DNA of 23,793 nucleotides from NCBI GenBank assembly GCA_016199665.1, contig JACQGG010000060.1, positions 1-23,793 of the forward strand, written 5' to 3'. Source of the stretch: Acidobacteriota bacterium (GTDB lineage Bacteria; Acidobacteriota; UBA6911; JACQSX01). The notes under the pieces are model-generated. The model did not search any database and had not been told where the DNA came from. It was given only the letters and a program-made list of their open reading frames with translations. Within the stretch, counting starts at the first letter, position 1, and every line of letters begins with the position of its first letter. Both the position numbers and the translations under genes were made by a program. Positions 7,615 to 14,993 of the stretch are shown piece after piece.

Positions 7615-7773
7615 ATGCACCACAAGCGACGCAGACCGAAGAACCGCCGCGCCGGATGCCTGCTCTGCAAGCCGCACAAAATGAACCACGCCGGGAAATC
7701 TTTTTGGACCCGAGCAGACCGTCGCCAAGGCGACCGTCTGAAGAACGGCTTGGTAGAGCTGCTGGTGAACTAA
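7615..7773 (+). CDS. Small basic CxxC protein, island-associated
   Basis: The 52-residue product starts at an ATG behind GAAGGGAG. It is very basic and has the pattern RRRPKNRRAGCLLCKPHKMN, with one CLLC pair followed by KP and His. I have seen this pattern in short hypothetical proteins scattered through bacterial accessory regions ('RPKNARAGCLMCKPWK'), none with a known role. A single CxxC plus His could bind metal or pair as a dimer, and the charge suggests nucleic-acid binding. It is transcribed divergently from the 383-residue gene and is the only plus-strand gene in the module. The in-frame upstream extension to 7543 lacks an RBS and reads through the intergenic region, so I reject it. 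Confidence 0.65.
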   Translation: MHHKRRRPKNRRAGCLLCKPHKMNHAGKSFWTRADRRQGDRLKNGLVELLVN

Positions 7774-7797
7774 GGTTTCGAACTTGGCGGTAGACCT

Positions 7798-7814
7798 CCT
7801 GCGTTTTGCGCAGG
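7798..7814. terminator. Weak hairpin after the small basic gene
   Basis: CCTGCG and CGCAGG form a 6-bp perfect stem with a 5-nt loop (ttttg), 25 bp after the stop codon of the 52-residue gene. No T run follows on plus, so an intrinsic terminator is doubtful. It could be only a structural element. Confidence 0.25.
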
Positions 7815-8003
7815 TGCGTGAGCGGGATCCAGACTTCCGAGACCGGTCCTGGTGCGGCAATCGGTTCTTGCTTTAGAACTTAGGGAATTCACTGGAAACA
7901 CCGATGACCTGCAGAACTGCGCAGTTGCTGCAACAGTCGGCACCGGAGTCGAAAGAACCACTTTGCAACTTGCCTGTTTTCAGAGACTTGAACGAGGCAC
8001 TCA

Positions 8004-8146
8004 CCTGCGCCCAAGGCCGAGCCTGACCATCACGGAAATTGCCCTATTTTCAACTGCTTACATTTCAATCACTTGCGGCCATCTTGTCGAAGGCTGTTGA
8101 GGTTTGTCGAAGTTGGAGGCTTTCAGCAGCTACAAAATCATCTACA
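8004..8146 (+). repeat. Right att-like direct repeat (copy B)
   Basis: The core cctgcgcccaaggc at 8004-8017 is identical to 3177-3190. Further blocks are ccctattttcaa (8042-8053), ttgcggcca (8073-8081) and tttcagcagctaca (8121-8134), in the same order and spacing as copy A with one 1-bp shift. The phased motif is kept as T(C/T)GA at 8087, 8097 and 8107, exactly 10 bp apart, although bases between have changed. AGCTACA (8128) is followed by ATCTACA (8140). Keeping the period while the sequence diverges suggests selection for protein binding on one DNA face. Confidence 0.65.
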
Positions 8147-8156
8147 ACTCAACTCA

Positions 8157-10394
8157 ATGTCAAGCATAAAGACAACGGATTTTTCATCGGCTTTGTCGGT
8201 TCCAACATTGAGGCAAGAGTATCGCCTTCAACGGCAAATGACCATGCCCATTTTGTTGACCGTTATCGTCATTGCGATCAATCTTCCGTTCATTAATCAG
8301 GCGTTCCACATAGACGATCCGATCTACGTTCTGTTGGCAAAGCAGGTGCTGAAGAATCCTCGGTTTCCTCAGGATGTGCCGGTCTTCTTTGAAGGGACCT
8401 ATGCGCGAGATTTGGCCTCGATGGAACATCCCCCACTAACTGCGTACTTGCTGGCGGTGTCCGCCATAATTAATCGGGAGTTTTCTGAAATTGCCCTACA
8501 TCTCGGGTTCATGGTCTTTCCTGTCATTCTCGCCGTTTCCATGTACTTTCTCTCCCGGCGGTTTACGCGGCACCCGGTGACAAGTGCACTATTGCTGATG
8601 AGCCTCCCGGTTGTTTACATAATGTCACACAACTTAATGACAGATCTCCCGCTGCTGGCACTGTGGACGCTATCGGTGGTCGTCTTTGTCTCGGGCGTTG
8701 ATGGCAAAAGGAGATCGTTGTTGTGGGCCGGAGGGTGCCTTGCGGTTCTGGCTTCGCTGGTTTCCTATGCGGGTCTCTGCCTGATCCCGTTGTTGATGCT
8801 CTACGCCTGGCTGCGAAGAGATTGGCACGCAATCGCAACAGTATTCGTCGGATCAGGCGCTGCTGTGCTGTTTTGGCACGCTGTGAACTACGCACACTAC
8901 CGCAGAATGGTGTTTGGTTACATGCTTGGTTACTATTTTGGTACCGCCCATGCGCTCTCTCCGCTCCTCGTGTTCGAGAAGTTGACGTATCTCGTCGTCG
9001 TGCTCGGTGGCGTTACGCTGTTTCCATTCGTGACGCTCGTGTTTTACACGGCGCTGGAACGTCGCCGCATTTATGCAGGTATCGGCGCTGCCCTGATCGT
9101 TTCAGCATTCATCAGGGTACCCACTGTTTCGTCCGGTCATAGGTGTTTGTTCGTTTTCTTCTGTGCATCCGGACTCGCGCTTCTCTGTGGAGTGCTGAAG
9201 CCGCATCTGAGCTCGTTGCCGCGCGTGTTGCGCGACGTTCGCGGGCACGCCGATCAGGTTTTTCTCGTGGCCTGGCTGCTGGGGATGCTTCTCTTCTGTA
9301 TCGTGTGCTTTATGACCGGTTGTGCTCGCTACATTTTACCAATGACACCGCCGCTCGTTCTTCTAAGCGTTCGGGAACTGGAATGCCGACTGGATGCAGA
9401 ACGCTTTAGACGCTGGGTCCTTCTCGCTGTGATGTCAGGATTCTCGCTCGCGTTGGCGCTGGCTGTCGCAGATTACCGGTTTGCCGGAATATACCGGAGG
9501 TTTGCCGCTGATTTTTCCTCAAGCTTCGGTCCCCTTCGCAGCCGCATCTGGTTTACCGGTGAATGGGGATTGCGGGCCTACATGGAGAAATTGGGTGGGA
9601 ATGAGCTGGGGCGTCAGGATTCGCGGCCCAGGGTGGGCGATCTACTAGTGGTCCCGTCCCTGGCAACCCCGTATCAGACCTTGTTCGATGACGTGGTTGG
9701 TATCGAATCGATTGTGATGTTGGCGCCTTCCCAACTGTCCTTCGACGTTCCCGCTCTCACGAAGGATTCTTCGCTGATACTGATGATTGGAATGCCGCTC
9801 TGGAAGCAGAGCGACGGCGTAGACTTACAGGTGCGTTTTGTGTCTACCGATAAGGAGGGAATGTTGTACTCGCGAACGTTATCTTCGGAAGAGGGGCGCA
9901 CTTGGCGCTCAGAAGAGATACCGTTAGGAGCGCTTGCCGGACAAAGAGGCGCCCTCGAGTTTTCCGCCGGCTCGGGGCAATCAGGGAATGCCGATGGTGA
10001 CTGGATCGCGATTGCACGAGCCAGAATTCGGCGGAGGGGGAGCGACAACGCCGCCTATCATGATTTCCGCACCCACCTTGCCGACGCGCATATCACAACC
10101 GCGGCGGGCGCTGCGTATCACACTCCCGGAAATCTTCCCGTGTTCGCGTCCCGCATATGGCTGAATCAGGAGCCCGCGAAGACTTGGTTGAAAACATATC
10201 GGTATGCTCCAACGCTTACTATCCGATTGTTAAACGCCGAAGCGCACGCGGGGTTCTGGAGCATGGGCTGGGGCTTCCTTCCGTTCTCATTTTCTTCGGG
10301 TCACGCGCCGCTAGAGCAGATCAGCGTGTATGAAATCACGCGGGAAGTAGATGCGTACGGGGAGCGCAGGGCTTCTTGGTATCCGGATGAGTAG
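8157..10394 (+). CDS. Membrane glycosyltransferase, GT39/GT83 (ArnT/PMT-like)
   Basis: The protein should transfer a sugar from a polyprenyl-phosphate donor at the outer face of the inner membrane. After a hydrophilic start, the first membrane helix (about 30-48) is followed by FHIDDPIY, with the Asp-Asp pair at 53-54 expected for the catalytic first loop. MEHPPLTAYLLA, the usual second signature, follows shortly after. About ten further hydrophobic helices run to around residue 443. The remaining 300 residues are soluble and beta-rich, possibly a periplasmic jelly-roll-like domain. I chose the ATG at 8157 (745 residues) because earlier in-frame starts fall inside the att-like repeat; none has a clear RBS, and ATG 8238 is an alternative. 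The gene stands immediately outside the right module repeat. Confidence 0.8.
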   Translation: MSSIKTTDFSSALSVPTLRQEYRLQRQMTMPILLTVIVIAINLPFINQAFHIDDPIYVLLAKQVLKNPRFPQDVPVFFEGTYARDLASMEHPPLTAYLLAVSAIINREFSEIALHLGFMVFPVILAVSMYFLSRRFTRHPVTSALLLMSLPVVYIMSHNLMTDLPLLALWTLSVVVFVSGVDGKRRSLLWAGGCLAVLASLVSYAGLCLIPLLMLYAWLRRDWHAIATVFVGSGAAVLFWHAVNYAHYRRMVFGYMLGYYFGTAHALSPLLVFEKLTYLVVVLGGVTLFPFVTLVFYTALERRRIYAGIGAALIVSAFIRVPTVSSGHRCLFVFFCASGLALLCGVLKPHLSSLPRVLRDVRGHADQVFLVAWLLGMLLFCIVCFMTGCARYILPMTPPLVLLSVRELECRLDAERFRRWVLLAVMSGFSLALALAVADYRFAGIYRRFAADFSSSFGPLRSRIWFTGEWGLRAYMEKLGGNELGRQDSRPRVGDLLVVPSLATPYQTLFDDVVGIESIVMLAPSQLSFDVPALTKDSSLILMIGMPLWKQSDGVDLQVRFVSTDKEGMLYSRTLSSEEGRTWRSEEIPLGALAGQRGALEFSAGSGQSGNADGDWIAIARARIRRRGSDNAAYHDFRTHLADAHITTAAGAAYHTPGNLPVFASRIWLNQEPAKTWLKTYRYAPTLTIRLLNAEAHAGFWSMGWGFLPFSFSSGHAPLEQISVYEITREVDAYGERRASWYPDE

Positions 10395-10576
10395 CCGCTG
10401 CGGTTACTGTTGACAGGCCAGAAGAAGGGCGGGACTAATCCAGCGCAATGCATCCCATGGAAGGAACTTTGTCGTCCGAATCTCGAAATGGGAGGCAATC
10501 ATTTCCCTGTCCCTACGGTAGTCATACCCAAGGAGGATCACCAGTCAGTTGATGAGCCCGTCAGGCTTGCAGGGAC

Positions 10577-11055
10577 GTGATGAACGCCCGAATGCGCGCC
10601 GGCTATGTCCTCTTTCTGGCGCTACTTTTCCACATACTGGTAAATCTTTTCTGGCTGCGCTCTGATACGCGTCCCTGGATCTGGGACATGGCATTCCATG
10701 CCCGACTTGGTTTGGACTATGTGGAGTCAAATCCGCGTGGAAACATCGGGTCTGCGCCATTAACCTGATGCTGGCCATGATGGCCGCAGTGCTGATAGCC
10801 TCCGTTTGGTACACCGGGAAAATGCAATATCTGCTTCTCGATTACCTTCCGCGACACGCCGCCGAAGGAGCTGCCGAAGGAGATCCTGCTTTGGTTTCGC
10901 CTCTCTCGTGGATTTACTATTTCCAGTTTCTACTGGGTTATCAATTGTTCTTTCCCCTGGCGGCGGCGCTGGCGGCCGGAGCTTATTGGAGTTTTCAGAG
11001 GGCAGAGGGGGCCCCTTCGCTCGCGGTGGTTTGGGTTTTATATGGCCCAAGGTAA
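10577..11055 (+). pseudogene. Decayed GT39-type membrane glycosyltransferase
   Basis: Two short open frames in different phases look like pieces of one membrane glycosyltransferase. The first (10577-10768, 63 residues) has an N-terminal membrane helix and then DTRPWIWDMAFHARLGLDYVE, the usual first-loop region of GT39 proteins. The second (about 10741-11055) reads as a later part of the same fold: hydrophobic helix, SVWYTGKMQYLLLDYL, a GDPALVSPLSWIYYFQFLLG loop and another helix. It then stops in what should be mid-protein. The stretch between them that an intact gene would need is missing, and the phase changes at the junction. Internal deletion plus 3' truncation is the simplest reading. 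The opening ATG has no clear RBS; 182 bp of featureless sequence separate it from the intact glycosyltransferase. Confidence 0.65.
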
Positions 11056-11105
11056 GCGGGCGCAACTGAAAGAGGGGTCACGTCGTGATGACCTCCTAGT
11101 TTTAC

Positions 11106-11134
11106 AATGACCGGCCCGGGACAGGCCCGTCATT
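11106..11134 (-). terminator. Hairpin terminator after the DegT aminotransferase gene
   Basis: AATGACCGGCC (11106-11116) and GGCCCGTCATT (11124-11134) pair over 11 bp with one mismatch and a 7-nt loop. The hairpin directly abuts the aminotransferase stop codon at 11135. Beyond it on minus comes a short mixed A/T stretch rather than a clean T run. It would also block read-through from the pseudogene on plus. Confidence 0.55.
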
Positions 11135-12364
11135 TCATTGGGACTGCCGTCGCACGAATTCTTGGATAACCTCGATGTTGAGTTGCACTTCTGCGGCGGG
11201 ATACCGAGGATAGGTCGGAAGAATAATCAATTCTGAAGCAGTCGCTCGCGCGTTCGGGCAATCTCTGTAGAGTTCCCGGAATTCGGGAAGGTCGGCGCAA
11301 TTGCGGAGGTGCTGCGCTGCGAAATCGCGACCTCGTTCTTGCGCGTAATGGAGGACGCTTTGCCGATTGCCGATCTGAATAGGAAAATAGGTATAGATGT
11401 TGGACAGGTCGTCTGCTCGTTGCGCCTTGATTATTCGGGAGAGTCCATCGAGTCCATCGTGATACTGCTTTGCGCGAATCGTGCGGGCATATGTGTCGGG
11501 CTCCACTCGATCCAGTTGCCGCAAGCCTACCAGGGCCTGCCATTCTCGCATTCGATGTAAATAGCCGGTTGGCATGCGCTTCAAACGCCTTGCTCTCGCT
11601 TCGGGATCAAGCCAGCGATTAACCAGCCCGTTATTTCGCCGCACTACTGGATATATGAGCTTGGAAAAGATTGGCGGCCAGGTGCTGATATCCACAATCA
11701 TTCCTGAGAGGGTTGTCATCAGGAGTTGCCGTCTGGACACCAGCGAGAACTTGTGAACATGATTGCGGATGCGTCCGATCAGCTTTCGATCGTTCGACAC
11801 AACCATGCCACCTCTCCAGGTCGAAAGATTCTTGAAAAAGCCAAAGCTGTAGATCCCGGCATCACCAATAGTGCCGAGCCGCCATCCATGTTCCATTGCG
11901 CCGAACGCCTGCGCCGCATCTTCAATGAGCCGAACTCCACGGCGCATGCAGATGTCCAGAAAGACGCGAGCCCTAGCGGTCTGGCCGTGCAAATGCGTAA
12001 TCAGAATCGCACCGGTTTGCCCGTCAATCAGGGATTCAGCTTTATCCGGATCGATCGAACACGACGCGCGGCAGATGTCGCAGAATACCGGAATACCGCC
12101 AGCAAGGAGTACTGCATTGACAACGTCCACGATCGTCAATGGCGACATGATTACTTTTTGGCCGGGCTGAATCGCCTCCAGAAGCGCCAGATATATTCCG
12201 GTTCGCGCCCTCGGCACGCAGGCGGCCGCCGCGACATTAAACCTGCGACAAACCTCGGCCTCGAAATGGCCGGTAGCACCGTCGACCTCTTTCACCTGGG
12301 GGAGGTAGCTGGCGAATCTCGTGTAGAGACGATAGCGCGGATGAGGAGACCATCTAATCGTCAT
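11135..12364 (-). CDS. DegT/DnrJ/EryC1/StrS-family PLP aminotransferase
   Basis: Members transaminate keto-sugars to amino-sugars (or act on related keto groups) in glycan and antibiotic pathways. The fold is readable: an ARTGIYLAL phosphate-binding start near 53-61, PLTIVDVVNAVLLAGGIPVF, IEDAAQAFG with D149 facing the pyridine nitrogen, and YSFGFFKN with the Schiff-base lysine K178. At 409 residues it is normal length. I take the ATG at 12364, which overlaps the end of the oxidoreductase gene by 11 bp (ATGACGATTAG); an in-frame start at 12400 would overlap more. It is the last gene of a three-gene minus operon and is followed at once by a hairpin terminator. The FGFFKN context is slightly unusual (most sugar aminotransferases have H before the Lys region), so the substrate should not be guessed from family alone. 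Confidence 0.85.
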   Translation of the reverse strand: MTIRWSPHPRYRLYTRFASYLPQVKEVDGATGHFEAEVCRRFNVAAAACVPRARTGIYLALLEAIQPGQKVIMSPLTIVDVVNAVLLAGGIPVFCDICRASCSIDPDKAESLIDGQTGAILITHLHGQTARARVFLDICMRRGVRLIEDAAQAFGAMEHGWRLGTIGDAGIYSFGFFKNLSTWRGGMVVSNDRKLIGRIRNHVHKFSLVSRRQLLMTTLSGMIVDISTWPPIFSKLIYPVVRRNNGLVNRWLDPEARARRLKRMPTGYLHRMREWQALVGLRQLDRVEPDTYARTIRAKQYHDGLDGLSRIIKAQRADDLSNIYTYFPIQIGNRQSVLHYAQERGRDFAAQHLRNCADLPEFRELYRDCPNARATASELIILPTYPRYPAAEVQLNIEVIQEFVRRQSQ

Positions 12365-13940
12365 TGTCGATCGGGCATCCTGACGCAATACGGTGCGCAT
12401 TGGCCATCACCGTGAAGGCTAGTGGGGCGGCTGGCAGTGACGGTAAAACGCTCGAATCTACGACATGTATTCCCGGCAGGCTCCGAATGCGTCCCCATCG
12501 ATCTGCTTCCAGTCCAGCCGGGACTGCTTTCATTGGGAAACACCCTCCACTTCGATGGCCTCCCCCAGGATCGTCGAACCGCAACTGCAGCGGTATGGGT
12601 GCCGCCCGAAAGCAATTTCGAATGCGAAAGAGCTTCCGAACGATTGCGTGGCCGATGCTTTTCGTCTCATGGCTCACGTCTCCTTGAACGTGAAGCCTTC
12701 CATCACGGGTCCTAGTGACCGACACGCGCGACGAGACGTTGGAATGGAGGTATCCAAATGCAACTACCAGCCTCTCACTTACTTCGCGAATCAACGGCTG
12801 CAAGGGATAGGATAGACGCCCCAATCGACTAGCCAATATTCGTGAATAGAGGTCGTTGTACCCATAGAGCTGCAATTGAACGGAATCCGCACAAATCGCC
12901 GCGTCGTTGATTTCTACGATCATTTGACAAAGTGTATGAAGGCGCTCGCGAGAAATATTCGGAATTGACCGATACCGCAGGAGCGGGATCGTAAAAATGT
13001 CGCTCTGCTGGACGCACAAGGGAGTCGGGGGGAAATTACCCGAGTTCAAAATGATGCGAACCGTCTCCAGCAGGCCAGCGGCTAGAAAAGCGGTTCGCGC
13101 ATTGAAGGTCAGCGGAGCGTTGTCTTTGCTGGAACGCGCTTCGACGCGAACGCCATGACTCAGAATTGAGATGCGGTCGACAAGGACATCGGAGATGTAC
13201 GCGACTTGGCCCTGCCGGACCATACGTGACAATTGAGACGCTGCGGAAAAAATGGAATCGTACGGACACCCGTACAAACAAAGCCCGCAATGCCGACACG
13301 CTTTGCCTATGTCGTCATCGGACGTGCGAACGGCAAGAGTCGCGTAATCAAATCGAACTCCCTCCGCGTCAAGTTGCCGCTGGTGCCGCTCCAAATCGCT
13401 GTGCAGCGCATGGGTCTGCATGCTGGATCGCACCGAAAGGCCAGACGGACAAATTAATTCCCGGACGGAACTGTAATGCTTCGCAAGCTCTTGAAAGCCG
13501 ATAGGCCAGCATCGAAACTCCGCCTGCGGCCACGGCTGAATCACAGCCCCCCACACATTACTGAAGCCGCCGTGTGCAAACGAGCGAAGAATAGACGCCC
13601 TACGAAACCTCGCTGATGTGGCTCTGTCCACGTCACGGTAGGCGAAATTCGAACCAAAAAGAAGTTTTTGCGGAATGCCAGTTGAAGCTGCAGGACCCGT
13701 CCGCTTTAATTGGGCAAGGTCTTCTGGTGTCCAGGCATCCGGCTCGGCCGATGCAAGCCGGGACTTGAGCGCAATGCTGTGAGGACCAGCCCTGACGCCC
13801 GCATCCAGAATTGTCGGTCGAAAGCCTCGTTTGACGAGAGCTGCTGCCGCCGCGACGCCACTCAGCCCCGAACCGATAATGTATATCAAAGCCGTTTCCC
13901 GATTTACGTGGTTAGTCTCGCAAGGCCAGCTCACGGACAT
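12354..13940 (-). CDS. GMC-family FAD oxidoreductase with ferredoxin-like Cys cluster
   Basis: GMC enzymes oxidise alcohols, often sugars or polyols, with FAD. The N-terminal Rossmann motif YIIGSGLSGVAAAAAL is at about 20-35. SFAHGGFSNVWGA lies near 120-133, and the C-terminal GMC block with GIHVVDSSVLPSLPAAPLAF ends the protein. It also carries C215-x2-C218-x2-C221-x3-C225-P, a pattern typical of one [4Fe-4S] cluster and absent from classical GMC enzymes. I give the ATG at 13940 (528 residues), which overlaps the upstream GT2 gene by 29 bp. A TTG at 13889 with GGGAAA upstream would remove the overlap and start almost at the Rossmann strand; an ATG at 13988 is also open. It overlaps the aminotransferase gene downstream, suggesting a two-step oxidation and transamination. 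Confidence 0.8.
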   Translation of the reverse strand: MSVSWPCETNHVNRETALIYIIGSGLSGVAAAAALVKRGFRPTILDAGVRAGPHSIALKSRLASAEPDAWTPEDLAQLKRTGPAASTGIPQKLLFGSNFAYRDVDRATSARFRRASILRSFAHGGFSNVWGAVIQPWPQAEFRCWPIGFQELAKHYSSVRELICPSGLSVRSSMQTHALHSDLERHQRQLDAEGVRFDYATLAVRTSDDDIGKACRHCGLCLYGCPYDSIFSAASQLSRMVRQGQVAYISDVLVDRISILSHGVRVEARSSKDNAPLTFNARTAFLAAGLLETVRIILNSGNFPPTPLCVQQSDIFTIPLLRYRSIPNISRERLHTLCQMIVEINDAAICADSVQLQLYGYNDLYSRILASRLGRLSYPLQPLIREVSERLVVAFGYLHSNVSSRVSVTRTRDGRLHVQGDVSHETKSIGHAIVRKLFRIRNCFRAAPIPLQLRFDDPGGGHRSGGCFPMKAVPAGLEADRWGRIRSLPGIHVVDSSVLPSLPAAPLAFTVMANAHRIASGCPIDNDD

Positions 13941-14946
13941 CGATTTGAAACCGCCGAAGCAGTTCCAGCGTCTCGGCGTTGGATACACGCTTCGTTCGTT
14001 GGATGTTTAGACGCTTTCGCAATGCGTGCGGCAACAACTTCAGCGCACTGAAATATGACCACAACAGATTAAAGACTGTTTGACGCCACCCATTCGTTTC
14101 CACAAATCGGGCAGCCGATCCTCTCCGCCGGAGAAGTGCGTAGACAATCCAACACATTCTCCTCAAAGTCCAGAAGGGGTTTTGCAACAGAAGGGACGGT
14201 GGGAAGTTCTTTACGGCGAGAAGGAGCCGATTGCGTTCGATCAGCATCACCTTGAGAGGAGAATACACGCCGAAACTGGCCGAGTGACGGTGATGAACAA
14301 CGGCCGAAGGGACATACCATGCCTTCCAGCCCAAAAGCCGAGCGCGCATGCCGAGATCGGCATCGTCCCCAAAGGCGAAGAACATTTCATCGAACCCGTC
14401 GGTCTCCTCAAATACTTGCCTGTGATACAGAGCGGCGCACGCATCCGGCCAAAGAATCTCTCCGGGATCGTCATACTGGCCCACATCGGTTTCCATCGTG
14501 CCGCGTCCTCGGTTCTGCCCATCCCAGTAGATCAGGTGGCCCACCTTGTCGATAACATTCGACGGATTGTGGAAGAGGATTTTACTGGCAAGCATTCCAA
14601 CGTGTTGCGAGGCATCGCCGTACCGTACGAGTTCTTGGAGCCAATTAGGATCTGCGACCGCATCCGTGTTAAACAGGGCGATCCATTCGCCGCGCGCCCG
14701 GGAGAAAGCGATGTTGTTTGCCCTGCAAAAGCCCGTATTCGTCGGCAGAAGAATCGTTTGCGCGTTCGGCAGGCGCTCGGCCCACGAGATCACGAGTTCG
14801 CGGCTGCCGTCCGCAGAGCCGTTATCGACGAGGATGAACTCCTTGCGGGTCCATGTTTGACCGGCGAGTGATTCTAGACACTCATCAAGAAACCTCAATC
14901 CGTTCCAATTAACCACGATAATACTAATCAAAGGTTCGATTTTCAT
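13912..14946 (-). CDS. GT2-family glycosyltransferase, rhamnosyltransferase-like
   Basis: This cytoplasmic transferase should move a sugar from a nucleotide-sugar donor to a growing glycan. The GT-A core shows ISIIVVNWNGLRFLDECLESL (about 8-27), ILVDNGSADGS (38-49), NTGFCRANN (70-78) and LFNTDAVADP (91-100), where NTD95 stands in the metal-binding DxD position. An acceptor-side GFDEMFFAFGDDADLGMRARLLGWK follows near 185-210. The pattern matches WbbL/RfbN-type rhamnosyltransferases. The C-terminal 110 residues are basic, with a weakly hydrophobic helix, probably membrane-associated. Length (344) is normal. The ATG at 14946 opens the minus operon, 47 bp from the divergent radical SAM gene. Confidence 0.85.
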   Translation of the reverse strand: MKIEPLISIIVVNWNGLRFLDECLESLAGQTWTRKEFILVDNGSADGSRELVISWAERLPNAQTILLPTNTGFCRANNIAFSRARGEWIALFNTDAVADPNWLQELVRYGDASQHVGMLASKILFHNPSNVIDKVGHLIYWDGQNRGRGTMETDVGQYDDPGEILWPDACAALYHRQVFEETDGFDEMFFAFGDDADLGMRARLLGWKAWYVPSAVVHHRHSASFGVYSPLKVMLIERNRLLLAVKNFPPSLLLQNPFWTLRRMCWIVYALLRRRGSAARFVETNGWRQTVFNLLWSYFSALKLLPHALRKRLNIQRTKRVSNAETLELLRRFQIDVRELALRD

Positions 14947-14968
14947 ACCCGCGTTTCGTGGCGTTACG

Positions 14969-14974
14969 TATAAT
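14969..14974 (+). promoter_or_regulatory. Perfect -10 box in the divergent promoter region
   Basis: TATAAT lies in the short gap between the divergent GT2 and radical SAM genes. I see no good -35 at 17 bp upstream. A start near 14981 would leave a 13-nt leader to ATG 14994, and it argues against the GTG at 14958, which lies upstream of the box. Confidence 0.35.
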
Positions 14975-14993
14975 TCAGAAAGCGTATCCGCTC

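Larger units (their letters stand above)
3177..8017. mobile_element. Putative 4.8-kb tRNA-anchored mobile module carrying an AbiE system
   Basis: The module is bounded by direct repeats A (3177-3319) and B (8004-8146); one unit is 4827 bp core to core. The left end abuts a tRNA-Pro 3' half. Left of the right core, on minus, a GTTCAA-TCT T-loop-like block sits at nearly the spacing seen at A, as if the module end carried its own decayed tRNA 3' half. Cargo genes run almost up to both ends: the first stop codon is 13 bp from repeat A. Because A and B share the sequence to the right of the core, the simplest model is tandem insertion of two related elements at one site, B being their junction. 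No integrase, transposase or replication gene is visible, so mobilisation in trans or loss of the integrase must be assumed. Confidence 0.55.
7774..8156. other. Gene-free stretch holding the right module end
   Basis: There is no convincing gene here. It contains a short perfect hairpin (7798-7814), about 190 bp in which I see nothing, a tRNA 3'-half-like trace on minus just left of 8004 (T-loop-like GTTCAAGTCT), and then the right att-like repeat (8004-8146). The next gene starts about 10 bp after that repeat. Confidence 0.5.

Noticed and set aside
7770..7820. CCTGC-7nt-GCAGG followed on minus by an AGGTC variable-loop-like stretch and TTCGAA, resembling a tRNA-Pro anticodon arm and T arm
   Set aside because: On minus the loop lacks U33 and gives no Pro anticodon, T-stem pairing fails, and there is no acceptor stem; treated as an ordinary hairpin.
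11076..11093. Palindromic GGTCACGTCGTGATGACC
   Set aside because: Short, with only partial pairing and no gene start near it on either strand; the adjacent 11106-11134 hairpin is the better terminator.
14080..14871. 263-residue open frame antisense to the GT2 gene
   Set aside because: No domain, and the GT2 motifs on the other strand are complete.
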